DNA of 64,000 nt from Gemmatimonadota bacterium (GCA_028287235.1 JAQBQB010000030.1:310001-374000), one strand, 5' to 3'. Shown: positions 27,370-36,517, counted from the first letter of the stretch. Translations and numbers: made by a program. The notes: a model not told the origin generated them from the sequence alone.

Positions 27370-29325
27370 TTGTCGGATTCCGTCGCACCATCTTCGGATT
27401 CGGAGCTGCGCACGCATGTCGAGCGCGTTCTCAGCCCGCTGTACGAGCTGGACTGCGAGATCGGTCGTGGGGGCATGGGCGTGGTCTATCGCGCCAAAGA
27501 TCGGCGACTGAAGCGGATCGTCGCCATCAAGGTGCTGCCGCCGGAGCTCGCGTTCCGCAGCGAGATCAAGACGCGCTTTCTGCGCGAGGCCGAGACCGCG
27601 GCGCAGTTGAATCATCCGAACATCGTGGACATCTACGCCGTGGACGAGACGGAGAACATCGTCTACTTCGTGATGGCGTACATCACGGGCGACAATCTCG
27701 CCAAGCGGGTGCACGACCACGGGTCGCTCTCGGTGGACGAAACGCGCCGCACGCTGCGCGACGTGGCCGACGCACTCGCCTACGCGCACGAGCGCGGCGT
27801 CATCCACCGCGACATCAAGCCGGACAACATCCTCATCGACCAGCAGAGCGGCCGGCCGATGGTCACGGACTTCGGCATCGCGCGCGCGATCAGCGAAGGC
27901 GACTCGCGGCTCACGGCCACGGGCATCGCCATCGGCACGCCCACGTACATGAGCCCCGAGCAGGCGGCAGGCGAGCGCACGATCGACGGACGCAGCGACT
28001 TGTACTCGCTCGGCATCCTCGGCTACCAGATGCTCACGGGCGAGCCGCCGTTCATCGCCAACAGCACGCCGGCGATTCTCGTCAAGCACATCTCCGAGCG
28101 CCCCACGCCGGTGGAGCAGCGCCGCGCCGACGTGCCGCAGGATCTCGCGCGCGTCATCATGACGCTGCTCGAGAAAGATCCGGCGAACCGTTTTCCCACG
28201 GCAACGGCGGTGGTGACGGCGCTCGATACCGGGCGCATGCCGCACATCGAGCGCGCGCCGTCGTCGTACCCGGCGGACAATCTGCCGGCGGAGCCGCCGC
28301 GCCGTTCGTCGTCGACGCCATACGCGGCGGCGCGCACGGAAGATCTCTATCCGGCCACGGGACCCACGCCGGAAGAGTGGCGGAGGTGGGAAGCGGTGCC
28401 GGTGGTGAAGTTCCGCCGGAAGCTGGCGCCCTATCTCTTCGTGAACGGCGTGATCGTCATCGCGTCGACCGTCGGCTCCACCGATTTCTTCGGCGTGACG
28501 GTGCTCTGGAGCATCTTTCTCGCGTTCCGCTACGCGAAGCTCTGGGCCGACGGCTACGACTGGCGCGACGTCTTCCGCCAGCCGCGCGATCGCGACCTGA
28601 TCGACGTGGCCGACGATTTCCTGACGTACATGCGCGCGGTGATGAACCGCGATCAGCGCAAGGCGATGCGCGAGCAGCGCCGTGCGCGGCTCGGCCGCAC
28701 CGGCAACAATCGCACGGCGCTGCCGCCGATCTCCGGCGGCTCGTCGAGCGACGACGTCGTGCGAGTGGCCGGCAACTACGGCGACCGTATCCGCCGCGCC
28801 GAGGCCGATCGCGACGAGATCCTCCGGCTGCTCGAGCGTATGCCGTCGGCCGAGCGTTCGCGTATTCCCGACGTCGGCCGTTCGGCGGACAAGCTCGCGG
28901 AAAAGGTGAAGTATCTGGCGATCGCGCTGTCCGATCTCGAGCGCAGCGTGGCGCCGGGCGGAGCCGAGGCAGTCGAGTCGGAGATCTCCCGTCTCGAAGG
29001 CGCGGCGAACCCGCTCGACGAATCGGGAAGCGACGAGCGGGTGCGGCGTCTCGCATTTCTCAAGCGGCAACGCCGCGCGCTGGCCGACGTTGCCGGCCGG
29101 CGCGACGCGGTGGCGGCGAAGCTCGACACCTGCGTGGTCGCGCTTCAGAACGTGAAGCTCGATCTCATCCGGCTGAATGCCGGATCGCAGACGCCGCAAC
29201 ACATCACGTCCCTGGCGATGGACGCGCTCAATCTCGCCGACAGCGTGGACAGCGCGCTGTACGTGGGCGACGAGATGGGGCGCAATACCGGCACGCGACC
29301 GGCGAGTCGACCGGCCGCGCGGTAG
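27370..29325 (+). CDS. Hanks-type serine/threonine protein kinase (first of pair)
   Basis: The 651-residue protein opens with a complete kinase domain: GRGGMGVVYRAKD, VAIKVLPP, HRDIKPDN (about residue 148), DFGIARA and GTPTYMSPEQ. The kinase is active by motif. After a proline-rich linker comes a stretch with two membrane helices (YLFVNGVIVIAS, FFGVTVLWSIFLAF) followed by W-D-G-Y, like the 2TM module found in Gemmatimonadota kinases. The remaining 250 residues are charged and largely coiled coil. TTG at 27370 is taken as the start since it precedes the domain closely. Likely a membrane signalling kinase; substrates unknown. Confidence 0.9.
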   Translation: MSDSVAPSSDSELRTHVERVLSPLYELDCEIGRGGMGVVYRAKDRRLKRIVAIKVLPPELAFRSEIKTRFLREAETAAQLNHPNIVDIYAVDETENIVYFVMAYITGDNLAKRVHDHGSLSVDETRRTLRDVADALAYAHERGVIHRDIKPDNILIDQQSGRPMVTDFGIARAISEGDSRLTATGIAIGTPTYMSPEQAAGERTIDGRSDLYSLGILGYQMLTGEPPFIANSTPAILVKHISERPTPVEQRRADVPQDLARVIMTLLEKDPANRFPTATAVVTALDTGRMPHIERAPSSYPADNLPAEPPRRSSSTPYAAARTEDLYPATGPTPEEWRRWEAVPVVKFRRKLAPYLFVNGVIVIASTVGSTDFFGVTVLWSIFLAFRYAKLWADGYDWRDVFRQPRDRDLIDVADDFLTYMRAVMNRDQRKAMREQRRARLGRTGNNRTALPPISGGSSSDDVVRVAGNYGDRIRRAEADRDEILRLLERMPSAERSRIPDVGRSADKLAEKVKYLAIALSDLERSVAPGGAEAVESEISRLEGAANPLDESGSDERVRRLAFLKRQRRALADVAGRRDAVAAKLDTCVVALQNVKLDLIRLNAGSQTPQHITSLAMDALNLADSVDSALYVGDEMGRNTGTRPASRPAAR

Positions 29326-29349
29326 CGCGTTGGTGAGCGCGGCGTCACG

Positions 29350-31317
29350 GTGAACGACTACCTGCGCGACCGCGTCACGGTGGCCGTCGGCGACCAGTAT
29401 CTCGTCGAGCACGAGATCGGTCGCGGCGGAATGGCGGTGGTGTACCGGGCGATGGATCTCCGGCTGCACCGGCCGGTCGCGATCAAGGTGCTGCCCCCCG
29501 ACCTCGCCTTCAACGGCGACGTGCGGACGCGGTTCATCCGCGAGGCGCAGACGGCGGCGCAGCTCAACCATCCGAACATCGTGCCGATCTACAGCGTCGA
29601 CGACAGCGACGGCGGCGCGCTCACCTATTTCGTGATGGCGTTCGTCGACGGCGAAAGCCTCGGCGTGCGGCTGGCGCGCGAGGGCGCGTGGCCGGTCGAC
29701 AAGACGGTGCGTGTGCTGCGGGACGTCGCCGACGCATTAGCGTATGCTCATGCGCGCGGCGTCGTGCACCGCGACATCAAGCCGGACAACATCCTGATCG
29801 ACCGAGCGAGCGGGCGTCCCCTCGTCACCGACTTCGGGATCGCCCGTGCGGCGGCGGGGGAAACGCGGCTCACCGTGACCGGCGTGGCGGTGGGCACGCC
29901 GGCGTACATGTCGCCGGAGCAGGCGCTGGGCGAGCGCGAAATCGATGGGCGCAGTGACTTGTACTCGCTGGCCGTTGTCGGCTATCACATGCTCGCCGGC
30001 GACACGCCGTTCAAGGCCGGCAACACGCCGGCAATGCTGGTGAAGCACGTGTCGGAGCGGCCGCGTCCCATTCGCGAGCGTCGCCCGGAAACGCCGGCGT
30101 ACCTCGCCGTGGCGATCGATCGCGCCTTGGCCAAGCGGCCGGAGGATCGCTGGTCGGATGCCGCGGAGTTTCGCGACGCAATCGACGGCGCGCAGCAATC
30201 GTCGCGCAACCGGCGCTCCGAGCCGCCGTCACCTCCGCCGGCGGTGCGGCCGGTGATTCACCCGATTCAACCGATCCAACCAATGCCGCCGCTCCCGGCG
30301 TTGGGCGTCGAGCGCTACGCGCAGCCCGCGTCGTCGCCGGCGCCATTTCCCGCGCCGCCGCCAGGCTTGAGCCGAAAGGAGCTCAAGCGATGGTACCGCG
30401 CGCAACGCCGATGGGGCGCGGAGCAGATGGTGATCGGGCTGCGCATTCCGCATGGCTACGACGAGCGTCCGATCGAAGATCGGGTGATTGCCTTTCGGCG
30501 AAGTGTGGTCACGTTCGCGGTAATCACGCCGATGTTGTTGGCGATCAACGCGGGAATTGGCGGCGCTCCGTGGTTCTTCTTTCCCGCTGGAATCATGTTC
30601 CTGAGCATGCTCAGGAAGGGCGGCTCGATCTGGTCCGACGGCATCGGCCCGCTGGAGGCGTTCTCGAAAGGAATTCGCACGAAGCTGCGCGCCCAGCGCG
30701 GCGCTGCGCCGCTGGGCAGCGGCGCACAGCCTGCACCGCCGCTTGTGCTGCAAGCGTCGCGGTCGCCCGAGCAGCTCGCGGGTGAGTTGGCGGCGCGCGA
30801 GATCCTTGCCGGTCCGCACGGCGAGGCGGTGCGCCGCGCCGCGGCCGATCGCGCCATGATGCGCGACATCGTGGCGGCGCTGCGTCCGGTGGAGCGGGAG
30901 ATGATTCCCGACATCGAGCCCACGGTGAACGCGCTCACGGAGCGCGTCGGCGCCCTGGCCACGACGCTCCACCGCCTCGACGCCGACGTGTCCGGTGCCA
31001 CGCTCGGCGCGCTCGACGGCCGCATCGCGTCGCTGGGCACGGAGCCGGACACGGCGGAACGCGAGCGGCGCATGTCGCTGCTGCAGCGCCAGCGGTCGTC
31101 GCTCCACGACCTGCTCGAGCGCCGCCGCTCGCTGGCGAATCAGCTCGAGAGCGCCGGGCTGATGTTACAGAACTTGAAGCTGGATTTGCTCAAGCTGCGC
31201 TCATCGGGAATCGGCTCGGCGATCGAGGATGTGACGAGCGCGACGCAGGAGGCGCGAGCGCTGTCGAGGGACATCGGGAATCTGGTGGAGGCGTCGGAGG
31301 AGCTGAAAAAGCTGTAG
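29350..31317 (+). CDS. Hanks-type serine/threonine protein kinase (second of pair)
   Basis: Paralog of the preceding gene with the same architecture over 655 residues: kinase domain (GRGGMAVVYRAMD, VAIKVLPPDLAF, HRDIKPDN, DFGIARA, GTPAYMSPEQ), a longer P-rich linker (residues about 285-350), a two-helix membrane module (FRRSVVTFAVITPMLLAINAG; WFFFPAGIMFLSML) and a long coiled-coil tail ending NLVEASEELKKL. Both C-terminal tails share an order of short motifs (RADREM...PDI/V...; LERRRSLA/LQNLKLDL), suggesting tandem duplication and heterodimerisation through the tails. GTG start, 24 bp after the first kinase, so one transcript. Confidence 0.9.
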   Translation: MNDYLRDRVTVAVGDQYLVEHEIGRGGMAVVYRAMDLRLHRPVAIKVLPPDLAFNGDVRTRFIREAQTAAQLNHPNIVPIYSVDDSDGGALTYFVMAFVDGESLGVRLAREGAWPVDKTVRVLRDVADALAYAHARGVVHRDIKPDNILIDRASGRPLVTDFGIARAAAGETRLTVTGVAVGTPAYMSPEQALGEREIDGRSDLYSLAVVGYHMLAGDTPFKAGNTPAMLVKHVSERPRPIRERRPETPAYLAVAIDRALAKRPEDRWSDAAEFRDAIDGAQQSSRNRRSEPPSPPPAVRPVIHPIQPIQPMPPLPALGVERYAQPASSPAPFPAPPPGLSRKELKRWYRAQRRWGAEQMVIGLRIPHGYDERPIEDRVIAFRRSVVTFAVITPMLLAINAGIGGAPWFFFPAGIMFLSMLRKGGSIWSDGIGPLEAFSKGIRTKLRAQRGAAPLGSGAQPAPPLVLQASRSPEQLAGELAAREILAGPHGEAVRRAAADRAMMRDIVAALRPVEREMIPDIEPTVNALTERVGALATTLHRLDADVSGATLGALDGRIASLGTEPDTAERERRMSLLQRQRSSLHDLLERRRSLANQLESAGLMLQNLKLDLLKLRSSGIGSAIEDVTSATQEARALSRDIGNLVEASEELKKL

Positions 31318-31371
31318 GCTCGCTGTGCTCGCAACTCGCGCTTCAACAGCGCCCACGCGAGCTAGCGAGCC
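31317..31371. terminator. Nested inverted repeat between convergent genes
   Basis: GGCTCGCT (31317-31324) pairs with AGCGAGCC (31364-31371), and CTCGCG (31335-31340) with CGCGAG (31356-31361). It spans the stop of the kinase gene and the stop of the convergent hydrolase gene and may terminate both transcripts. No T-run. Confidence 0.45.
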
Positions 31372-32183
31372 AACAGCCCGGCGATCACATCCGCCACCTG
31401 CCGCGGCGCCTCTTCCGGCGTGAAGTGCTTCATCCCCGGCAGCACCTCGAGCGTCGCCTTGGGAATCGCCTGCTGCAGCCGCCGCGCGATGGAGATCGGA
31501 ATGACGCGATCGTTCTGCCCCCAGACGATTGCCGTGGGGGCTCTCACGCTCGCGAGGTCGACCGCGATGTCCGTGGTCTCGCCGCTCGTGAGCGCACGGA
31601 TGTGCGCGACGAGCGCGTCGCGTCCGTCGGGCCCGGCGAAGGGACGGAGATAGAGATCGAGCGAATGCGCGGCGCGGGCGGGATCGGAGTAGCCGCGAAG
31701 GAGATCGCGCCGCAGTACCGCGACGAGCGCTTCGACCGGAAGGAATTGCGCGAGGGGAAGCGCCGCGCGGGCGATGCGGGCTTCGAAGGTGGGCCAACGA
31801 TCGAAGCCCACGCTGTCGACGAGACAGAGCCGCGACACACGCTTGGGCTGGCGCACGGCGAGCGACTGCGCGATTCCCCCGCCGATACCGTGTCCCACGA
31901 TGCAGGCGCGCTCGATCTGCAGCTCGTCGAGCAGATGCACGACGCGGCCGGCGTGCGCGAGCAGATCGACGCGACGGCCCAAGGGACGATCGCTGCGCCC
32001 ATAGCCGAGGAGGTCGAGCACGACCACGCGATGGCCGGCCGGTATGAGCGGCACGACGTCGCTCCACAGGTGGCTCGAGGTCGGAAACCCGTGGAGGAAT
32101 ACGACGGGCTCGCCGGCGCCACGGGTGCCGGCGGCATAGTAGTACAGGCGCGTGCCGTTCAGGTCGAGGAACTCACCGCGCAC
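31362..32183 (-). CDS. Alpha/beta hydrolase fold protein lacking the nucleophile
   Basis: A 273-residue alpha/beta hydrolase: oxyanion strand VVFLHGFPTSSHLW, GYGRSDRP, acid residue in VWGQNDRVIP and catalytic His in GMKHFTPEEAP. The nucleophile elbow reads VGHGIGGG, where active relatives have GHSxGG or GHDIGG, so Ser/Asp is replaced by Gly. One base change from GAT (Asp) to GGT would produce this. The rest is well kept, so the protein may be an inactive binding protein or recently inactivated. GTG at 32183 is the preferred start (RGEFLDLNG follows); upstream lies a 9-bp tandem repeat (CGCTTGGCT, 32196-32219). Confidence 0.85.
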   Translation of the reverse strand: MRGEFLDLNGTRLYYYAAGTRGAGEPVVFLHGFPTSSHLWSDVVPLIPAGHRVVVLDLLGYGRSDRPLGRRVDLLAHAGRVVHLLDELQIERACIVGHGIGGGIAQSLAVRQPKRVSRLCLVDSVGFDRWPTFEARIARAALPLAQFLPVEALVAVLRRDLLRGYSDPARAAHSLDLYLRPFAGPDGRDALVAHIRALTSGETTDIAVDLASVRAPTAIVWGQNDRVIPISIARRLQQAIPKATLEVLPGMKHFTPEEAPRQVADVIAGLLAR

Positions 32184-32262
32184 GCGTGATCCGGTCGCTT
32201 GGCTCGCTTGGCTCGCTTTGCATGGGCGCCGCAAGATGTGGCCGCCCGGGCCGCAACGCAAC

Positions 32263-32290
32263 GCGGGCCGCCACGATGGTGGCGGCCCGC
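32263..32290 (-). terminator. Hairpin after the Spy-like gene
   Basis: GCGGGCCGCCAC (32263-32274) pairs perfectly with GTGGCGGCCCGC (32279-32290) around a 4-nt loop. It lies 66 bp downstream of the minus-strand gene ending at 32356. No T-tract, so possibly a bidirectional or rho-assisted stop. Confidence 0.5.
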
Positions 32291-32355
32291 GAAGAATTGC
32301 TGCTGAACTGCGGAGCTACGGTCGAACCCGGATCAGCTTGTAAGCTGTGGAACGC

Positions 32356-32739
32356 TTAGAGGCTGACGGGGGGACGGCCACGGCCCTGCGGCATGGCGGC
32401 AACGTTGGCGTCGAACTGCTTCTTCTGTTCGTCGGTCAGCACGGCCTTGATCGCGTCCGTGCGGGCCTTGTTGTTCTCGGTCATCTTCGTGCGCGCGTCG
32501 GCGTCACCACCGCGAGCGGCTTCCATCAACGGCGCGTTCTTGTCGGCGAACGCCTTCGTGATCGAATCGACCTTCGCCTTCTGGGCGTCGGAAAGCGTGA
32601 TGTCCTTCATCATGGCAGCCATGCCGCCGCCGCCGCCACGACGACCACCCTGCTGCTGCGCGTCCTGCGCCTTGGCAACCGTGGTCACGACCGTGAACAT
32701 CGCGGCCGCCATCATCGCCATCTTGATCATTTTCTTCAT
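32356..32739 (-). CDS. Secreted Spy/LTXXQ-like protein
   Basis: A 127-residue protein with a methionine-rich signal peptide (MKKMIKMAMMAAAMFTVVTTVAKAQ) and a helical mature part. This carries the LTXXQ-like theme ITLSDAQKAKVDSITKAF near its start and a second AVLTDEQKKQFDAN helix, the layout of Spy/CpxP-type periplasmic chaperones, and ends in a short G/R/P tail. Gly-rich spacers (GGRRGGGGG) lie before the first helix. A role in envelope stress is inferred from the family and not proven. An ATG at 32739 fits the signal; TTG 15 bp upstream is the alternative. Confidence 0.72.
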   Translation of the reverse strand: MKKMIKMAMMAAAMFTVVTTVAKAQDAQQQGGRRGGGGGMAAMMKDITLSDAQKAKVDSITKAFADKNAPLMEAARGGDADARTKMTENNKARTDAIKAVLTDEQKKQFDANVAAMPQGRGRPPVSL

Positions 32740-32875
32740 TGCTTGTGCCCCCAAAGGAGTGTGGAGTTATCCGTCGTGCGCACATCAGACGCGTGCCTGG
32801 GCACCATTACCGCAGGACTGCGACATCAGCTACGGGTGCGCCAAGACCCGCGCAACGACAAGCTTTGCGGGCGCA

Positions 32876-32888
32876 ACAACTTAGTTGT
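32876..32888. promoter_or_regulatory. Palindrome in the divergent gap (candidate operator or hairpin)
   Basis: ACAACTTAGTTGT is a 13-bp palindrome (arms ACAACT/AGTTGT), flanked by GGGCG and CGCCC that can extend the pairing with a two-base bulge. It lies between the divergent genes starting at 32739 and 32998. It may be an operator or a terminator hairpin. I see no nearby regulator. Confidence 0.35.
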
Positions 32889-32997
32889 CGCCCTCTAGCG
32901 CAAAGAATCAAAAGAGCTATCCTTACCCGCGTTTCAACTGGACGGCTTCAGCGGTGACAGACCCGTCCCGTAACTCAGGCCCGCAAAGAGCGACTTA

Positions 32998-34152
32998 GTG
33001 ACCCTGCCGCCCTCGCCTTCGAGCCCCATAGCTCCCGTTCAGCCACCGACCCCGGTCGCGGCGCTGCCGTCACTGCCGATCACCTTTCCGCTATCCTGGC
33101 TCATGGATCACGCGGCGGCACCGATCAAGTACCGCGCGATCACCGATGTGGCCAGGCTTCCGAGTTCGATCAACGAACGGGTCGCATCTCTTCCCTTTAC
33201 GCATCGCCCCGCGCTGACGTTGGCGATGACGCAGCAACCGGACGGGACATGGAATCACTCCATGCTCTCGCTCCCGTCCGCTCGCGCGGAGTACTTCGAG
33301 GGAATTGGAACAATCAACGCCGCGCGGCGCTTGCTCGAGTACGGATGGGACAAAGACACCCCGCCGCTCACCCACGCGCGCCGTATGCTGTTCCGGCTTC
33401 TCGCCGAAGATCAGGATCCCGACTATCTGTTCGAGCTGGGCGGCAAGAACGCTGCGGACGACGACATGGCCCGGCGCGCCCGTGCGATTCTGCGCGAAGC
33501 CGCCGCGGCGACGCTCGCACAGGCAGGCTACGAAGGTGATCCGCGGTTGCGCGGCGCAGCGCGCCGCATCATCGAGCGCGTCGCCGGATATCTGCGCTCG
33601 CCGCTCGCGCAAAAGCCGTTCGTGCGCCTGGGGAATCAGCACGTGCTGCCGCAGGAAGCGGCGCCGCCGTCGGTGTACGCGCTGCACATGCTCGCGTACA
33701 TGCCGTTGTTCCGAAACGAGCATCACGACGCGATGGCCGTGTTGTATCACCATCTGTCGCAGCCCGTGCCGCGCCAGGAGCCGATGCAACTGTGCGGCAA
33801 GAGGGTCATCGCGCAGCCGCACCTCGTGCTCGGCGACTTGCTTCCCAATCGCAACGCCGCCGACGCCGACGTGGTGCTCTCGGTCGCCTGGTTGGAGCTC
33901 ATGGCGCGGTTGGGCTTTCTGCGCAAGAACGACAACTGGAGTAAGCTGTACGAGCGCTTTCTCGACGATCGCGACGCGCAGGGGGTTTGGCATCCGCACA
34001 AAGGACTCAGTGCGGCGCGCAGCGCGAACCCGTTCCTCTGGCCGATGTACCCGCTCGAGGATCATCACACGGGCGACGAGCGCTGGACCGACGTGACGTT
34101 CCGGCTCGGATTGATCGGACGGTTGAGCGGGCGGACGATCGACGTCGTCTGA
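32998..34152 (+). CDS. Conserved hypothetical protein, possibly alpha-helical toroid
   Basis: A 384-residue soluble protein I do not recognise with certainty. It has a P-rich N-terminus, then repeated helical segments (SINAARRLLEYGWD-type helices, ADDDMARRARAILREAAAATLAQAGYEG, LRGAARRIIERVAGYLRSP, MLAYMPLF) and a conserved-looking PNRNAADADVVLSVAWLELMARLGFLRKN and WHPHKGL. The helical-pair rhythm resembles the alpha/alpha toroids of prenyltransferase/squalene-cyclase-like or glycosidase-like domains. That is a weak inference. GTG at 32998 has an AAAGAG site. The next gene starts 21 bp later, so they may be co-transcribed. Confidence 0.6.
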   Translation: MTLPPSPSSPIAPVQPPTPVAALPSLPITFPLSWLMDHAAAPIKYRAITDVARLPSSINERVASLPFTHRPALTLAMTQQPDGTWNHSMLSLPSARAEYFEGIGTINAARRLLEYGWDKDTPPLTHARRMLFRLLAEDQDPDYLFELGGKNAADDDMARRARAILREAAAATLAQAGYEGDPRLRGAARRIIERVAGYLRSPLAQKPFVRLGNQHVLPQEAAPPSVYALHMLAYMPLFRNEHHDAMAVLYHHLSQPVPRQEPMQLCGKRVIAQPHLVLGDLLPNRNAADADVVLSVAWLELMARLGFLRKNDNWSKLYERFLDDRDAQGVWHPHKGLSAARSANPFLWPMYPLEDHHTGDERWTDVTFRLGLIGRLSGRTIDVV

Positions 34153-34172
34153 GGGCGCGCCGGCACCTCAGT

Positions 34173-35039
34173 ATGCGTCGTCCTCTCGCCACGTCCGAGC
34201 TGTTTCCCGCTGGGAACCCGGACATCTCCGCGCGCTTCGTCGAGCTGTCGACCGGCGTGCGGGTGCGCGTTGCCGAGAGCGGGCCGCGCGACGGAAAGCC
34301 GCTGGTGATGCTGCATGGATGGGGCGGGTCGCTGTACATGTTTCGTCATGGCCTCACGCTGCTGCCGCCCCTCGGTATTCGCGCGATCGCGGTGGACCTG
34401 CGCGGCTATGGGCTCTCGGACAAGCCGCACGCGCGCGGCGCGTACACGCTCGACGCGTACCTCGCGGACCTCGACGCGTTGCTCGACGCGCTGGAGCTTC
34501 CGCGCACGGCTCTGATGGGGCAGTCGATGGGCGGCGCGGTGGCGCTGCACTACGCGTTGCGCCATCCCGCGCGCGTCACGCGCCTGGTGTTGGTCAATCC
34601 CGCGGCGCTCGTGCCGATCGTCTATCCGACGTTGTTGCGCGCCACGCCGCGCGGAATCGCGCGCTTGGTGCGCGAGCGCTTCGTTCCACGATCTCTCATT
34701 GGTCTCATCATGCGCCGGATCGCCTACGGCGACGCCTCGCGCGTCACCGAGCGCGACATCGACGAATACTGGGCGCCGGCGAAGCTCGCGGGCTACGTGA
34801 ATGCGGCGCACGCGGCGCTGCACGAGTTCGACTGGCGACCCGTGACCGGCGAACAGGCCGCGTCGTTGGCGGTCTCGACTTTAGTCGTCTTGGGCATGCG
34901 TGACCGCCTCATTCGGCGTGCACGCGCGAGCGCCGAACGGCTGCGCGGAAGTCGCGTTTACGAGATGGATGGCGGACACTGCGTGAACGAAGAGCACCCC
35001 GGCGAGTTCTACCGCGTGGTGGGTGGCTTCGTTCGGTAG
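34173..35039 (+). CDS. Alpha/beta hydrolase
   Basis: A 288-residue alpha/beta hydrolase with an intact site: VMLHGWGGS (oxyanion hole), nucleophile elbow MGQSMGGAVAL, acid in VLGMRDRLI and His in MDGGHCVNEEHP. GYGLSDKP precedes, typical of the epoxide hydrolase/esterase/haloperoxidase-like group. Cytoplasmic, no signal. ATG at 34173 gives MRRPLATSELF; an upstream in-frame ATG at 33987 would only overlap the previous gene. In contrast to the protein at 31362 this one should be catalytically active. Substrate unknown. Confidence 0.85.
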   Translation: MRRPLATSELFPAGNPDISARFVELSTGVRVRVAESGPRDGKPLVMLHGWGGSLYMFRHGLTLLPPLGIRAIAVDLRGYGLSDKPHARGAYTLDAYLADLDALLDALELPRTALMGQSMGGAVALHYALRHPARVTRLVLVNPAALVPIVYPTLLRATPRGIARLVRERFVPRSLIGLIMRRIAYGDASRVTERDIDEYWAPAKLAGYVNAAHAALHEFDWRPVTGEQAASLAVSTLVVLGMRDRLIRRARASAERLRGSRVYEMDGGHCVNEEHPGEFYRVVGGFVR

Positions 35040-35300
35040 CTTTAAGCGCCACAACGAGTTAAATTCAAGGTTGCATGCCGCGGCAGGGGGCGCCAATTGG
35101 GCGAACCGCCGGTACCGTCGCGGACACGGGGGACGACGCGCAGTGATGCGCGGGCCGCAACGCCCCTTCGTGCAGCGGAGCCAGCACGCAACGGGCTTCG
35201 CGAGATCGCCGGGCGCGCCCTCTGCTCGCCGGGCACATTTCGAAGGCACTGGTCCTGGGGTGGTCCCAGGTCGCGGCCCCGGTGCGCAGCGATGGGGATC

Positions 35301-36485
35301 ATGGCGACAGAGTCAACTGAAGTAGAACAGGCCGCGGACGTCGAGCAGCGCACGTTCGCGGAGATGGGCCTCCACTCGACGGTCCTCCAGGCAGTGCGGG
35401 ACGCGGGATACGAAACGCCGACGCCGATCCAGGCACAGGCCATCCCGCTCGTGATGAAAGGGCGCGACGTGATGGGCCTCGCGCAAACGGGAACGGGCAA
35501 GACCGCCGCCTTCACGCTTCCCATCGTCGACCGTCTGGTCGACGGCCCGCGACGCACGCGGGCGCTCGTGCTCACGCCGACGCGCGAGCTGTGCGTGCAG
35601 GTGGAGGAGAGCGTGCAGAAGTACGCCAAGCACTCCGAGCTCAGCGTGCTCTCGGTGTACGGCGGCGTTCCGCTCGACCCGCAGGAGAAGCGGCTCCGCG
35701 CCGGCGTCGACATCGTGGTGGCCACGCCGGGACGGCTGATCGACCACCTCGAGCGGCAGAATGTGGTGTTCGACGATCTCGAGGTGCTCGTGCTCGATGA
35801 AGCCGACCGCATGCTCGACATGGGCTTCGCGCCGCAGATCAACCGCATCATCGCCGACGTGCCCAGCTACCGGCAGACGCTGTTGTTCAGCGCGACGATG
35901 CCGCCGGAAGTGGAGGCGCTCGCCCGTAAGTATTTACGAAAGCCGGTGGTGGTGCAGGTAGGACGCCGCTCGTCGGCGGCGAGCACGGTGACGCACGCGG
36001 TCTATCCGGTGCCGCGCGATCGCAAGAGCGCGCTGCTCGCGCAGCTGCTGAAGGCGGAGGCGCTCGACTCGGTGCTCGTCTTCACGCGCACCAAGCACGG
36101 CGCCGACCGCGTGGTGCGGCATCTCGAGAAGGAAAACATCGAGTCGACGGCGATGCACGCCGACAAGACGCAGCCACAGCGCACGCGCGCCCTCCAGGAC
36201 TTCAAGAGCGGCAAGGTCCGCGTGCTCGTGGCGACCGACATCGCTCAGCGCGGGCTCGACATCTCGGGCATCACCCACGTTGTGAACTACGACGTGCCGC
36301 AACAAGCCGAGGACTACGTCCACCGCATCGGCCGCACCGGCCGCGCGGCCAAGGAAGGCGACGCCTTCACGTTCATGGCGCCCGACGAGATCGCGATGGT
36401 GCGCCAGATCGAGCGGGTGATCGGGCAACCGATTCCGAGAATTTCGGTTCCGGGGTACGATTTCGGGACGGTTGCAGCGGACTAA
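35301..36485 (+). CDS. DEAD-box RNA helicase, RhlE-like
   Basis: The 394-residue protein carries the full motif set: Q motif (FAEMGLH...YETPTPIQAQ), Walker A AQTGTGKTAA, PTRELCVQ, TPGRLIDH, DEADRMLD, SAT in LFSATMPPE, and the C-terminal VLVATDIAQRGLDI and HRIGRTGR. There is no RGG/basic extension. It should unwind RNA with ATP, in ribosome assembly or RNA turnover. ATG at 35301 follows GATGGGGATC; ATG 35292 is an alternative. The 261-bp upstream leader contains a CTGGTCC...GGTCCCAG hairpin near 35250-35275, as seen in cold-inducible helicase leaders, but cold regulation is not shown. Confidence 0.94.
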   Translation: MATESTEVEQAADVEQRTFAEMGLHSTVLQAVRDAGYETPTPIQAQAIPLVMKGRDVMGLAQTGTGKTAAFTLPIVDRLVDGPRRTRALVLTPTRELCVQVEESVQKYAKHSELSVLSVYGGVPLDPQEKRLRAGVDIVVATPGRLIDHLERQNVVFDDLEVLVLDEADRMLDMGFAPQINRIIADVPSYRQTLLFSATMPPEVEALARKYLRKPVVVQVGRRSSAASTVTHAVYPVPRDRKSALLAQLLKAEALDSVLVFTRTKHGADRVVRHLEKENIESTAMHADKTQPQRTRALQDFKSGKVRVLVATDIAQRGLDISGITHVVNYDVPQQAEDYVHRIGRTGRAAKEGDAFTFMAPDEIAMVRQIERVIGQPIPRISVPGYDFGTVAAD

Positions 36486-36517
36486 CTAACTGCGGCTAAC
36501 GCCGGCAACAAACGACA

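Noticed and set aside
27322-29571. 749-codon minus-strand frame opposite the first kinase
   Set aside because: It is very rich in Arg, His and Val, and the plus strand has intact kinase motifs.
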